From Verrucomicrobiales bacterium (lineage in GTDB: Bacteria; Verrucomicrobiota; Verrucomicrobiia; Limisphaerales; J093): a stretch of 64,000 bases of DNA. The notes beneath the pieces are model-generated. The model saw only the letters and a list, made by a program, of their open reading frames with translations, was not told where the DNA came from and searched no databases. Each line of letters opens with the position of its first letter. The stretch's first letter is position 1. Below are positions 53,401-61,836 of the stretch, piece by piece. The position numbers and the translations under genes were made by a program. The stretch is from assembly GCA_015075445.1 (NCBI GenBank), contig JABTUJ010000034.1:1-64000 (forward strand), in the 5' to 3' direction.

Positions 53401-53798
53401 CGTGGAACAAGAGGAAGCGGCCGGGCATGGGCTATGACCCGGTGGTGGACAGCCCCAGGGCGCGGAACGACGCGGCCCAAGGGAGGCTGTTCCAGGAAGG
53501 GCCGGAGAAGCCGCGAACGCGGATCATTCCGCTGATAGACCAGATTCACCGGCTGATGCACCTGTGGAAGGCCGGCGACGTGGTGAAGGTGGACGAATAC
53601 CTGAACAGCAAGTCGCTACGAACGAACGCGCTGTTCCCGCCCGTGCTGCAAGCGGTGATTGAGATGGCGGACGCGGGGTCAGAAGAGCGGTCCATCCTGG
53701 AGAGCCTGAGCAACCATGTGCAAGGGCGGAGCGTGCGGGCCGAGTATCAGGGTGAGATCTTCACCCAAAATCCGGCAGGGGAAACGGAAGGTGTGTAG
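50448..53798 (+). CDS. DUF1156-type adenine-specific DNA methylase (PglX-like)
   Basis: The protein has 1116 residues. The N-terminal DUF1156 block is seen in EVAFPLKQASLDSVHEKNVR followed by HGHISTLHIWPARRPLAACR. Motif I is VLDPFAGGGAIPLEAMRLGC near residue 130 and motif IV is VVTDPPYYDAIPYSDLMDWF near 652, the amino-methyltransferase DPPY. A Zn-ribbon-like pair (CWLC and a later CPVHG) lies near 365 and 425. The C-terminus is acidic and then helical. This family (COG1743) supplies the methylase of BREX type 3-like loci, where it marks host DNA. A palindromic repeat is inserted in frame at residues 204-235. Confidence 0.9.
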   Translation: MTDKSRLIEVAFPLKQASLDSVHEKNVRHGHISTLHIWPARRPLAACRAALIATLLPDPGDAEERAKLLEKLGGRVVPTVKKKKMPNGKIEEIQAEETVGGILHWGRENGPDLDWFRQRIREAYGGRAPKVLDPFAGGGAIPLEAMRLGCEATAIDINPVAWFILKCTLEYPQKLTGKKLPLPDFILEDREFMEQFCKAHKLPLPAKHARHAKGRPGDHADEFPDLSRHFASLAGHYEADLAWHVRAWGRWVLKRARPELAELYPTYASWEPVLATEQHKVPRAWLVQWKKEHAAAIEARGLRLCPLTPEGEVDQKKLNEEFSAEYLAEPTKPRWVPKPTVAYLWARTVRNSQHLETTVPLLKTCWLCKTDSTRVLLTLRPKEDRTGVAFGIQQDVPKVGGNAAQRREHDKRISAGTMSRTGARCPVHGNIIEMDVIRDEGKRGRLGMVLTAVALDGQTGKEFRLPTQFEIEIATGAERTVERVFEEVPFGVPHEALPSKEALGFRVPLYGIDEWHKLYTRRQLLALGVFVKATRRSAEALKRAGLPQEWREALFAYLVCGFERLVDFCNVNTQWKTDVPTINHALVRFAIQITWDFAEGNTIGKLAGSYLLCLDRIAIGLETFRSLPADLPAPTLLCQSAIGHNIKADIVVTDPPYYDAIPYSDLMDWFYVWLRRCAADFSEAYANAMEKPVGPKWDQEKQDGELIDDASRHHGDAAVSMKTYEEGMARVFRRCAELLAPDGRVVVVFANKQPKAWETLAASFVKAGFVVEGSWPIQTEQPSRTRGQASAALASSVWLVGKNRHPAARPGWDNIVLKQMRERIAVRLREFWDAGIRGPDFVWAATGPAMEAYSQYPVVKKANKPNELMSVSEFLRHVRRMVLDFVVGRVLSKATGGGEAATEELDDVTTYYLLHRNDFKMGEAPSGACILYCVSCNLSDRDLVDAFDLLVPSGGTNDGDEEEEQAGDDDEEMAEGSSSTFKLKPWNKRKRPGMGYDPVVDSPRARNDAAQGRLFQEGPEKPRTRIIPLIDQIHRLMHLWKAGDVVKVDEYLNSKSLRTNALFPPVLQAVIEMADAGSEERSILESLSNHVQGRSVRAEYQGEIFTQNPAGETEGV
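51060..51151. repeat. Palindromic dispersed repeat inserted in frame in the methylase gene
   Basis: Left arm 51060-51090 begins CCCGCGAAACACGCC. Right arm 51123-51151 is its near reverse complement (TTTCGCGTCTTTGGCGGG). Related single arms occur at 47339-47370 and 48537-48590. Together these code for Lys/Arg/His-rich protein segments. Confidence 0.75.
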
Positions 53799-53846
53799 GA
53801 AGAAGCTGGGCAGAGTTCCTCGAAACAGTTATGAAAGGACCTAAAT

Positions 53847-55118
53847 ATGATTACAGCCATTGAAGCCCGCCGCTACCGGTGCCTGCGGTACGCCCGGCAA
53901 GATCTGGACGCGTTCCATGTCTTAGTCGGTCCCAACGCGAGCGGGAAGTCAACCTTCCTGGACGTGGTCGGCTTTCTCGGAAAGTTGGTGTCGGACGGAC
54001 TGGACGCCGCAGTGCGGGAACGCACCCAGAACATCGAGGACTTGATGTGGGGTCGCAGGGGTGACGGGTTTGAAATGGCCATTGAGGCGCGGATACCGCA
54101 AGCGCGACTGAGTGCTACCGCAGAGGGAAAGGCGAAGGGATTTGACACCATACGTTACGAGGTGCAGATCGGATTCGATTCGGGGACCGGGGAATACGGG
54201 ATCAACCATGAGCGCGCCATTCTAAAGCGGGCGACAGTGCGGGCGACAACCGAACGGAACGGGGTGTTCCCCTTTGCCAGGCAAGAACCAGCGACCATCA
54301 TGAGCGGGCGAGCTACCAGGCAGGAGAGGTCCGTGCTGATGAAGAAGAAGGGCGGAAATGACAACTTCTATTCGGAGGCGACCGAGGAGTCCGGGAAGGG
54401 GTGGTTTCCGTCAATAAAGCTTGGTCCGAGAAAATCCGCTTTGGGAAATCTGCCGGAAGATGAAGCTAAGTTTCCCGTGAGTACCTGGCTGAAGGCGTTC
54501 CTGAGCCAGGGCGTTCAACCGCTGGTTCTAAACAGCCTGCTTATCCGCCGGGCAAGCCCCCCCGGGCAGGGCAAGGTATTCCGTCCAGACGGGTCGAACC
54601 TCCCCTGGGTGGTCCATGAGTTGCAGAAACAAGCTCCCGAACGGGTGAAGGACTGGATCGAGCACGTACGAACGGCGTTGCCCGATTTGACTGGGTTGAG
54701 GGTGATCGAGCGGGAGGACGATAAGCACCGGTATCTTGTACTGCAGTACGAGGGAGGTCTGGAAGTACCATCGTGGATGGCTTCCGACGGCACGTTGCGA
54801 CTCCTGGCGCTGACGCTTCCGGCATACCTTCCTGAACTGAGTGGTGTGTTTCTGATCGAGGAGCCGGAGAATGGCATTCACCCGAAAGCTGTGGAAACGG
54901 TTTTCCAATCGCTATCCTCAACCTACGGGGCGCAGGTATTGCTGGCGACCCATTCTCCGGTGATCCTTAGCATTGTGGAACCCAAACAAGTGTTGTGCTT
55001 CGCCAAAACCAGCGACGGAGCTTCGGACATTGTTTCGGGAAATGAGCATCCCGCCCTGAGGGACTGGCGCGGAGAAACCAACCTCGGCGTATTGTTCGCA
55101 GGAGGGGTGCTCGGATGA
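53847..55118 (+). CDS. AAA15/RecF-like ATPase of an ATPase-effector pair
   Basis: The protein has 423 residues. Walker A is VGPNASGKSTFLDVVGFLGK near residue 28. Walker B is GVFLIEEPENGIHPKAVE near 338, followed by the H-loop VLLATHSPVIL. Between them is a long variable insertion, as in AAA15/AAA21 proteins that sense phage activity (for example AriA in PARIS, or the OLD-family ATPases). The last four bases overlap the start of a small TOPRIM-like gene. That coupling suggests an ATPase sensor and an effector. A GGA-rich ribosome site (AAAGGACC) precedes the ATG. Confidence 0.85.
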   Translation: MITAIEARRYRCLRYARQDLDAFHVLVGPNASGKSTFLDVVGFLGKLVSDGLDAAVRERTQNIEDLMWGRRGDGFEMAIEARIPQARLSATAEGKAKGFDTIRYEVQIGFDSGTGEYGINHERAILKRATVRATTERNGVFPFARQEPATIMSGRATRQERSVLMKKKGGNDNFYSEATEESGKGWFPSIKLGPRKSALGNLPEDEAKFPVSTWLKAFLSQGVQPLVLNSLLIRRASPPGQGKVFRPDGSNLPWVVHELQKQAPERVKDWIEHVRTALPDLTGLRVIEREDDKHRYLVLQYEGGLEVPSWMASDGTLRLLALTLPAYLPELSGVFLIEEPENGIHPKAVETVFQSLSSTYGAQVLLATHSPVILSIVEPKQVLCFAKTSDGASDIVSGNEHPALRDWRGETNLGVLFAGGVLG

Positions 55119-55744
55119 ACCAATCACCTGCACAACGGGACTTGGTGGTGGTGGTGGCAGACAAGGACATGGAGTACGCCGCGCACGGGCTTTTGAACCG
55201 GCAGAAGGCGCTCGGAATGAGAGTGGTGAGCGCGGAGGTGTTTGCCCACCCTGAACACGACCCCGGGTGCTATTTGCGGTCACACACCTTTTTGAGGTCC
55301 ATGGTGAACAAGTACGCCAAGGCAATTGTGTTGTTCGACCGTGATGGTTGTGGTGCGGAAGCACTGACGCGGGCGGAACTGGAAGCCGAGGTCGAAGGGA
55401 GGCTCGAAAGCTCGGGATGGAAAGGAAGATGCGGGGTGGTCGTATTGGATCCGGAGCTGGAGGTGTGGGTGTGGAGCGACTCGCCGCACGTTGCGGAGAT
55501 CCTGGGGTGGAGGAGGCGAACTCCCCCGTTACCGGAGTGGCTTAAGAATGAGCAGTTTTGGCACGAGGGAGCAGCGAAACCCCACGCCCCAAAGGAGGCG
55601 ATGCAAGCGGTCCTCCGGTTGACTCAGTTGCCGCGTTCGGCATCACGATACAAGCAACTGGCGGAGGCGGTCAGCTTAGACCGTTGCCGCGATGCGGCAT
55701 TCTTAAAACTGAAACGGACTCTTCAAGCGTGGTTTCCTCAATAG
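55115..55744 (+). CDS. Small TOPRIM-like/DUF4276-type effector candidate
   Basis: The protein has 209 residues. Features consistent with a TOPRIM-like fold are an early strand-acid (VVVVADKDME), an AIVLFDRDGCGAE segment with the D-x-D pattern near residue 73, and VVLDPELEVWVWSD near 113. The remaining residues are mostly helical. It overlaps the AAA ATPase gene by four bases. In two-gene systems such as PARIS and in the OLD-type pairs, the TOPRIM partner is a nuclease released on infection. An equivalent role here is inference. Alternative: a partner of the MAD4 type in methylation-associated defence, which I can neither confirm nor exclude. Confidence 0.65.
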   Translation: MNQSPAQRDLVVVVADKDMEYAAHGLLNRQKALGMRVVSAEVFAHPEHDPGCYLRSHTFLRSMVNKYAKAIVLFDRDGCGAEALTRAELEAEVEGRLESSGWKGRCGVVVLDPELEVWVWSDSPHVAEILGWRRRTPPLPEWLKNEQFWHEGAAKPHAPKEAMQAVLRLTQLPRSASRYKQLAEAVSLDRCRDAAFLKLKRTLQAWFPQ

Positions 55745-55756
55745 AGAAAGGTATTT

Positions 55757-58700
55757 ATGGTAAGCGGGACAATCAAGCCCTGGCACCAGGTCGTCAAACT
55801 GCGCGAGGACGTCAAGACGGGCGAGCTGACCCTGGCAATGTTCGCCGCCGATCTTTACGACGTGAAGATGGGGACGGCGAAGCCGGTGTATTGCGACCCG
55901 AAGGAGTTCTTTACGCTGACGTTCCCGGCCAGCGGCATCCGGGCGCTGGCGCGGGATGTCGCGTACCGGTTGGCCGGGAAGAGCGACAAGGCGGTGCGGC
56001 AACTGTCGCTGACCTACGGCGGCGGCAAGACGCACACGCTGATCACGGAGTATCACCTGCACAACGACCCGGCGAAGCTGCCGGACGTGCCCGCCGTGGC
56101 GGAGTTCCGGGCGGAGATGGGCGGGCTGGCGATCCCCAAGGCGCGAATCGTGGTGCTGCCGTTCGACAAGCTGGACGTGGAGAAGGGCATGGAGATGGTC
56201 AGCCCCGCCGGGAAGAAGCGGTGGCTGGAGCAGCCGTGGAGCCTGCTGGCGTGGCAGATTGCCGGCGATGCCGGGCTGAAGCTGCTGCATGCCGACGGGA
56301 AGGCGGAAGAGCGTGAATCTGCCCCGGCGGAAAACCTGATGCGGTCGCTGCTGGAACTGGGGGTGAAGGAAGGCGGGGCGTTGCTGGTGCTGCTGGATGA
56401 AGTGCTGATGTACGCGCACGAGAAGGTGCGGAAGGAGCCGGGCTGGCTGGAGACACTGAAGAACTTCTTCCAATACCTGACCCAGGCGGCCACGAAGACA
56501 GACCGGTGCTGCGTGGTGGCGTCACTGCTGGCGTCGGATGTGGAGAAGAACGACCCAACCGGGCGCAAGATTGAATCAGAACTGTCCCAGATATTCCAGC
56601 GCGAGGGGGAGCAGGAAATCCAGCCCGTGACGAAGGAGGAAGCGGCGGAAGTGTTGAAGCGGCGGCTGTTCGATCTGGAGTCCATCAAGGACGTGGAGAA
56701 ATCCCGGCCGCAAGTGATCACGGCGCTGCAAGGGATTGGGAAACTGGATGAGAGGGCGGCCAGAGGCGGGAGCGGCGTCGAGCAAAAGTACCTGCTGAGC
56801 TTTCCCTTCCACCCGGAATTGACCAGGTGTTTTACGCGAAGTGGTCGGGGATGCCCGGCTTCCAGCGGACGCGCGGCATCCTGCGCACGTTCGCGCTGGC
56901 GCTGCGGGACGCTGCGGAATCGGACCCGTCGCCGCTGATCGGGCCAAGCGTGTTCCTGCCGAAGAGCGGGGGAACGAAGATTCCTGAGGGGCTGCGGGAG
57001 TTGGCGGAAGTGGCGCGGAAGGAAACCTATGAGGGGGCGCAGAGCAACTGGCCGTTCATTCTGGACACTGAACTGGCAAAGGCACGACAGATCGAACAGG
57101 ACTTCCCCGCGCTGAAGGGGCGGGAAATCCAGCAGGCGGTGATTGCGTCGTTCGTGCATTCCCAGCCAATCGGGAAGAAGGCAGACCTGAACGAATTGTT
57201 CGTGCTGGTGGGGGCCACCAACCCGGACCGGATCACGCTGGAAAGGGCGCTGCGGCGGTGGGTGGATGTGTCGTGGTTCCTGGATGAATCGAATTTCCCG
57301 TCGGATGACAAGGCCCTGCCCAAGACGTGGCGGCTGGGGTCGCGCCCAAATCTTCAGCAGATGCATGATGTGGCCTGCACTGACCGGGTGAAGGTGGAGA
57401 CGGTGGAATCCCTGCTGAATACGCTGATCGGGAAGGCGAAGGACCTGACGGCGGGAGCGTCGGCAGCCGGGGCGAAGGTCCACAACCTGCCGGTGAAGCC
57501 GAGCGACATCGAGGATGACGGGGAGTTCCATTTTGCGGTGCTGGGGCCGAAGTGCGCTTCCATGTCCGGGAATCCGAGCGCGGAAGCGAAACGATACCTG
57601 GAAGAAACGACCCGAGCGGACCGGCCGCGGGTGAACAAGAACGCGGTGGTGCTGGCGGTGCCGTCGCGAGATGGATTGGATGCGGCGCGGGCGACGGTGC
57701 GCAGCTACCTGGGCTGGGAAGAAGTCCGGGAGATGCTGAAGGGCCAGGAACTGGATGAAGTGCGCCGGGTGCGTTTGCAGGGGAACACGGAGAAGTCGCG
57801 CAGCGACATCATGGAGGCGATCAAGAACGCCTATTGCATCGTGGTGACGCAAAGCGCGGCGGGGGACATCCAGGCGTTCAAGATTTCGCCCAGTGATGAG
57901 CCGCTGTTCCTGACGATCAAGGGCGACTCGCGGTCGCGGGTGGAAGACACCCCGGTGAGCGCGGACGCGCTGCTGCCGGGCGGGCCGTATGACCTCTGGC
58001 AGCAAGGGCAGACGTCGAAGCGGATCAAGGACCTGGTGGGGGCGTTCGCCCAGGTGCCCAAGCTGCCCAAGATGCTGCGACGCGGGAAGATTCTGGAAAC
58101 CCTGGTGGACGGGGCGCGACAGGGGTTCTTTGTGTTGCGGCAGATGAGGCCGGACAAGTCGTTCCGGACGATCTGGCGGCAGGAGGTGTCGGCGGATGAC
58201 ATCGAAAAGGACCCAAGCTGGGAAGTGGTGCTGCCGGAGTCGGCGCAACTCGAGGAAATCCCGGCGTTGCTGCTCACGCCTGAGGCGCTGCCGGAGCTGT
58301 GGCCGGCGAGCAAGCAGATCGCGGTGTCGGACGCGGTGAACTACTTCGCGGGGAGCAAGTATGTGGCGACCAGGCGGGCGGCCTCGGACGGCACGATGTA
58401 CGACGAGACGGTGCCGATCCCCTCGGCCAGGAGCGAAGCGGTCCAGGCCGGGGTGCAGGCGGCGGTGGAGGCCGGAAAGCTGTGGCTGATATCGGGGGTG
58501 GCGAGCATCTGCGGCGAGCCAATCCCGACAGGAGTGCTGACTGACGCGGCGCTGCTGTATGCGCCCCCACAGCCCATGGATGTGAACCGGCTGACGCCGG
58601 AGCAACTGCCGGCGGCGTGGCAAGGGAACCAAACGACGGCGCTGGGCTTGGCCAACCAGTTGTCGGTGGCCGCCGGGAAGGCGCTGCCGTGGCCGGTGGT

Positions 58701-59070
58701 GCGAGATGCGATTGACGGGGCCATCCGGGCGCGGTTGCTCGAACGGACGGCGGATTCCGGCCCGTGGCCGTGCCCGCTGAGCGGAGCCGGGGCCGTGAAG
58801 CTGCAACGGCCGCAGAACGTGCCGGTGCCGGTGACACCACCGCCGGTGGTGACCAAGCCGGGGACCTTCACGGCGGAAGGGGAAGTGCAGTCGCAAGAAT
58901 TGATGGACCTCGCGGACTCGCTGGGCGAGGTGCTGAAATCCGCGGTGCCGAACACGCTCAGGCTGAACGTTCGGATTGAACTGGGCGGGGAGCCGAAGGC
59001 AAGCGAAGCGAAGGTGAAGGCGATCAACGCCATCCTGGCGAAGGTGAAGAAAGGGCTTGAGCTGAAATAG
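55757..59070 (+). CDS. DUF499 ATPase (BrxC/PglY-like), one frameshift
   Basis: The first frame begins MVSGTIKPWHQVVKLREDVK and carries the DUF499 P-loop LSLTYGGGKTHTLITEYHLH near residue 96 and Walker B LLVLLDEVLMYAHEKV near 215. It runs to SFPFHPELT and then drifts. The second frame picks up as VFYAKWSGMPGFQRTRG and continues to 59070. One base added near 56822 (ACCAGG to ACCCAGG) joins both into about 1104 residues; the span is one base short of whole codons. DUF499 ATPases are the BrxC/PglY component of BREX and co-occur with DUF1156 methylases. It is last in the operon, 12 bp after the TOPRIM-like gene. Confidence 0.88.
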
Positions 59071-59460
59071 GTGCAAGTCGCTCAGACCATCGAGCGGCTC
59101 AGGCATGGTCACGCTTCGATGCTCTGCACCTGTTGCGCATGCCCTTCAGGAGTCGTGGTATCTGGGCTGCGACATCAAACCGGCTGAAGCTCACCCGACA
59201 ATGTGACGTCCGGCCAGTCCGGCCTGTACTCTGCTGTCTCGGCGGTGGAAAGCTGACTGTTTCTACCACAGAGACGCGAGGGACACCGAGACGGGGAGGA
59301 GGCCCCTGTCGGGAGGAAGCGGATCGGCCGGTTCCCGCCCTCGCCCCAACCTCCCCCTTTCCTCGGCGACCTGCGCATCGCGGCGGTGGGGAGCGAACGC
59401 TCCCTGCCGCCGAGGCACGGGGAGCGCCGAGGGTAGAAGACGACTGGCGAGGGAGAGGAA
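59071..59460. other. Intergenic gap between defence operon and oxidase operon
   Basis: 390 bases between two convergent operons. A stretch at 59264-59296 (ACCACAGAGACGCGAGG and on) is of a repetitive type common in this group. No gene and no clear terminator were seen. Confidence 0.5.
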
Positions 59461-60240
59461 CTACTCGTAGCTGACGGGCTCGCCGGGCTGCGGCGCCTTG
59501 CTTCGCAGGTACTGCTCGTACTCCTCCGCCGTCACCACCCGCAGAAGACCGCGCATGCTCGAGTGACCGTTGCCGCAGAGCTGGGAACAGGTGATGAGAT
59601 AATCCCCCACCTGCGTGGGCTTGAACCAGATCGGGTTGCTCAGGCCCGGGATGGCGTCCTGCGAGATCCGCAGCGGCTTCACGGCAAACCCGTGGATGAC
59701 ATCGAGCGACGAGATGAACGCGATCACGGGCTTGTCCACCGGCACCACCACCTCGCTCGTCTCAACCACCACATCGTCCTTGCCCGCGGGATCCTCGGGA
59801 TCGATGGCCAGCGGATTCGCCGGGGAGTAGAACTGCGGTCCTCCCTTGCCAAATACGCCGTCCGGACCCGGGTAACGCGCGATCCAGTTGAATTGCCGGC
59901 CGATGATGCGAACCACGGTGGACTCGCTCTCGGGGGGGAAATTGCCGGCCGTCCCACCGCGCGCCCAAATCGGAATGGCCAGCCCGATCAAGAGGGCGGC
60001 TTCGATCCCCGCCACGCCCACCTCGAGGTAGCTCGAGATATGGCCCCGCACCCCGGCCGCATCCGCGGTGGCGTTCTTGCGCTGGCGATAGCGCCACAGC
60101 GTGTAGATCAGGAAGATCCCCCAACCCACGGCGAGCACGAACATCAGCACGTGCACGTAGAACAGCAGGCGGTCGATCGCGGGACCGTGCTCGGACACCA
60201 CCGGGGGGAGGTGAAGGACTTTGATGATGAAATCCTGCAT
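59461..60240 (-). CDS. ctaC: Cytochrome c oxidase subunit II
   Basis: The protein has 259 residues, with two membrane helices near residues 25-48 and 72-93, then the cupredoxin domain. The CuA ligands are present: IHGFAV near residue 180 and CSQLCGNGHSSM near 214-225 (C-x3-C-x3-H-x2-M). No CxxCH haem motif follows, so it is not the haem-bearing caa3 form. It takes electrons from cytochrome c and passes them to subunit I. It is the last gene of the operon, which is unusual since subunit II genes generally come first. Confidence 0.93.
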   Translation of the reverse strand: MQDFIIKVLHLPPVVSEHGPAIDRLLFYVHVLMFVLAVGWGIFLIYTLWRYRQRKNATADAAGVRGHISSYLEVGVAGIEAALLIGLAIPIWARGGTAGNFPPESESTVVRIIGRQFNWIARYPGPDGVFGKGGPQFYSPANPLAIDPEDPAGKDDVVVETSEVVVPVDKPVIAFISSLDVIHGFAVKPLRISQDAIPGLSNPIWFKPTQVGDYLITCSQLCGNGHSSMRGLLRVVTAEEYEQYLRSKAPQPGEPVSYE

Positions 60241-60243
60241 GGC

Positions 60244-60504
60244 TCAGACCGAAGGAGGGGATTCAGGAATCGCCGCGCGGACCGCCGCGGCCCGGCGCGC
60301 CAGGAAGACAAAGAAGCCGGCCAACGTCGCCAGCACCGACAGGATCACGCCCAGCAGGAACAGGATGCCCATGTTCATGCCCTCCGCGAGGCCGGAGTCC
60401 GAACGGCCAAAACAGGTGGCACAAGCCCATCCTGACGGCGCGCCCGCCACGCCAAGGAGGCTCATCACCAGCCAGCCCCAAAGCCTGGTCATCCGTGGTT
60501 TCAT
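60244..60504 (-). CDS. Small membrane protein with a CATCFG motif, oxidase operon
   Basis: The protein has 86 residues. A signal or first helix (LWGWLVMSLLGVAGAPSG) leads to ACATCFGRSDSG near residue 28 and a second helix (ILFLLGVILSVLATLAGFFV). The C-x2-C pair lies just outside the membrane and could bind copper or haem, though the usual CxxCH haem motif is absent. It lies three bases upstream of the subunit II gene and overlaps the preceding gene by four bases. An assembly role is inferred only. Confidence 0.7.
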   Translation of the reverse strand: MKPRMTRLWGWLVMSLLGVAGAPSGWACATCFGRSDSGLAEGMNMGILFLLGVILSVLATLAGFFVFLARRAAAVRAAIPESPPSV

Positions 60505-60707
60505 AGATAGCTGATATGCCGCAGCTTCCTCAGTACGGCCTTGAAGTAGAGGATGAGGGCTAGCCCGCACGCGAGCGACCCCAGCCCCAGGATGAACTCG
60601 AAGACGTTGCCGCCGTGCACCCGGTCATGGATCGCCCACCCGCCAAAGCCAAAGCAAAGGAGGATCGACGAGAGCACGAACACCACGTGGAAGGCTTTGA
60701 GCGACAT
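60501..60707 (-). CDS. Small membrane protein in the oxidase operon
   Basis: The protein has 68 residues with two membrane helices (residues 6-24, VVFVLSSILLCFGFGG; and 36-58, FILGLGSLACGLALILYFKA). It overlaps the subunit IV gene by the TGA/ATG arrangement at 60705-60709 and the next gene by four bases. No known motif. It may be an accessory subunit. Confidence 0.7.
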   Translation of the reverse strand: MSLKAFHVVFVLSSILLCFGFGGWAIHDRVHGGNVFEFILGLGSLACGLALILYFKAVLRKLRHISYL

Positions 60708-61018
60708 CAGGGGAAGAAGTGGTGGGTGTGGTCGACTTCCGAGAGAATCGGCAGCAGCAGGAGCATCACGAAGAAGAGCCCGGTCAGCGCCATGATCCCA
60801 TAGATCAGCTTGCGCTCCTCGATCAGATGCATCAGGACGCCCGCCACCAGGCAGGCCTCCCCCAGGGCCACGGTCAGCACGAGACCCACCTTGAGCCCCG
60901 TGGCGATGGGCAGCAACGAGAGCATGACCATCACCAGCGTGCCCAGCGCCAGCGCCAGCAGGATGTACCGATGGCGGCCCACCTGCGCGGCCGGTTTGGA
61001 TTCTCCAGAGTCAGGCAT
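60707..61018 (-). CDS. Cytochrome c oxidase subunit IV family protein
   Basis: The protein has 103 residues with three membrane helices: YILLALALGTLVMVMLSLLP, GLKVGLVLTVALGEACLVAG and YGIMALTGLFFVMLLLLPIL. The VLMHLIEERKLIY segment between the second and third helices is characteristic of the CtaF/COX4 group. The C-terminus ends in a His-rich HTHHFFP. It lies 14 bp after the subunit III gene. Confidence 0.85.
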   Translation of the reverse strand: MPDSGESKPAAQVGRHRYILLALALGTLVMVMLSLLPIATGLKVGLVLTVALGEACLVAGVLMHLIEERKLIYGIMALTGLFFVMLLLLPILSEVDHTHHFFP

Positions 61019-61032
61019 AGACGTTCAGGCGT

Positions 61033-61815
61033 TCAGAGCAAATAAAGGGTGGGAAACAGGAAAATCCAGACGAGCTCGACGAAATGCCAGTACAGCCCGC
61101 CGACCTCCACCCGGTTGGTGAAACGTTCGGGCTCGGTGCGCCACATCCCGCTGCCCGGCCCCCAGAAATAACCGAGCACGACGATCCCCCCGATCACATG
61201 GAGCGCGTGCAGGCCGGTCAGGACAAAGTAGATCGCGAAGAAAGTGCTCCGCCAGGGCCCGAACGCCTCGAGCTTGGTGATTTGCGCCAACTCGAGCCGG
61301 ACGGGTTCGCCGTGCGCCCCGCGCTTCCCTTCGTGGGCATCAGGCGTGAAGGCAAGTTCCTCCGGCGGCGCGGGCAGGGCCTTGAGCTTGGCCAGCGTCA
61401 GATTGAAGGGCTGTCCCTCGAGATGGCCGGTCATTTCGCGACCGTCCTGCAGCCGCACGTAGTAGTGCGTGAACTTGTCGTGGTATTCGAACGCCTTGAT
61501 CGAGATGAACAGGACCGCCAGCAACACGGTGGCGCCCTGCCAGAGCTTGAAACGGCCCAAGTCCTTTTCCTTCAACGAAGCCCAGGCCAGCACGACACTG
61601 ATGCTCGAGAGGATCAGGACGAACGTGTTCAGTGTCCCCAACGGGATGCTGAGCTGCCGCACCGGCCACTCGGGCGATCCCACCCGCAGCAGGATGTAGG
61701 AGGAGAACAGGGCACCGAAGAGCATCACCTCCGACGCCAGGAAGAGCCAGAGACCGAGCTTGGCGTTGTACAGGCCCGTGTCCGGGCGGGGCTCGACGTT
61801 GTACGGAATCTGCAT
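61033..61815 (-). CDS. ctaE: Cytochrome c oxidase subunit III
   Basis: The protein has 260 residues. Typical subunit III features are KLGLWLFLASEVMLFGALFS near residue 19, HALHVIGGIVVLGYFW near 203 and GLYWHFVELVWIFLFPTLYL at the end. A soluble insert of about 70 residues (QDGREMTGHLEGQPFNLTLA and on) interrupts the middle between two helices, which makes it longer there than most homologues. It lies 21 bp after subunit I. Confidence 0.93.
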   Translation of the reverse strand: MQIPYNVEPRPDTGLYNAKLGLWLFLASEVMLFGALFSSYILLRVGSPEWPVRQLSIPLGTLNTFVLILSSISVVLAWASLKEKDLGRFKLWQGATVLLAVLFISIKAFEYHDKFTHYYVRLQDGREMTGHLEGQPFNLTLAKLKALPAPPEELAFTPDAHEGKRGAHGEPVRLELAQITKLEAFGPWRSTFFAIYFVLTGLHALHVIGGIVVLGYFWGPGSGMWRTEPERFTNRVEVGGLYWHFVELVWIFLFPTLYLL

Positions 61816-61836
61816 GGGCGCGCGCGACGGGACGAC

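Noticed and set aside
43689..59070. Calling the island DISARM
   Set aside because: A SNF2 helicase and a methylase fit, but the DrmA, DrmB and DrmC signatures are absent and a DUF499 ATPase is present.
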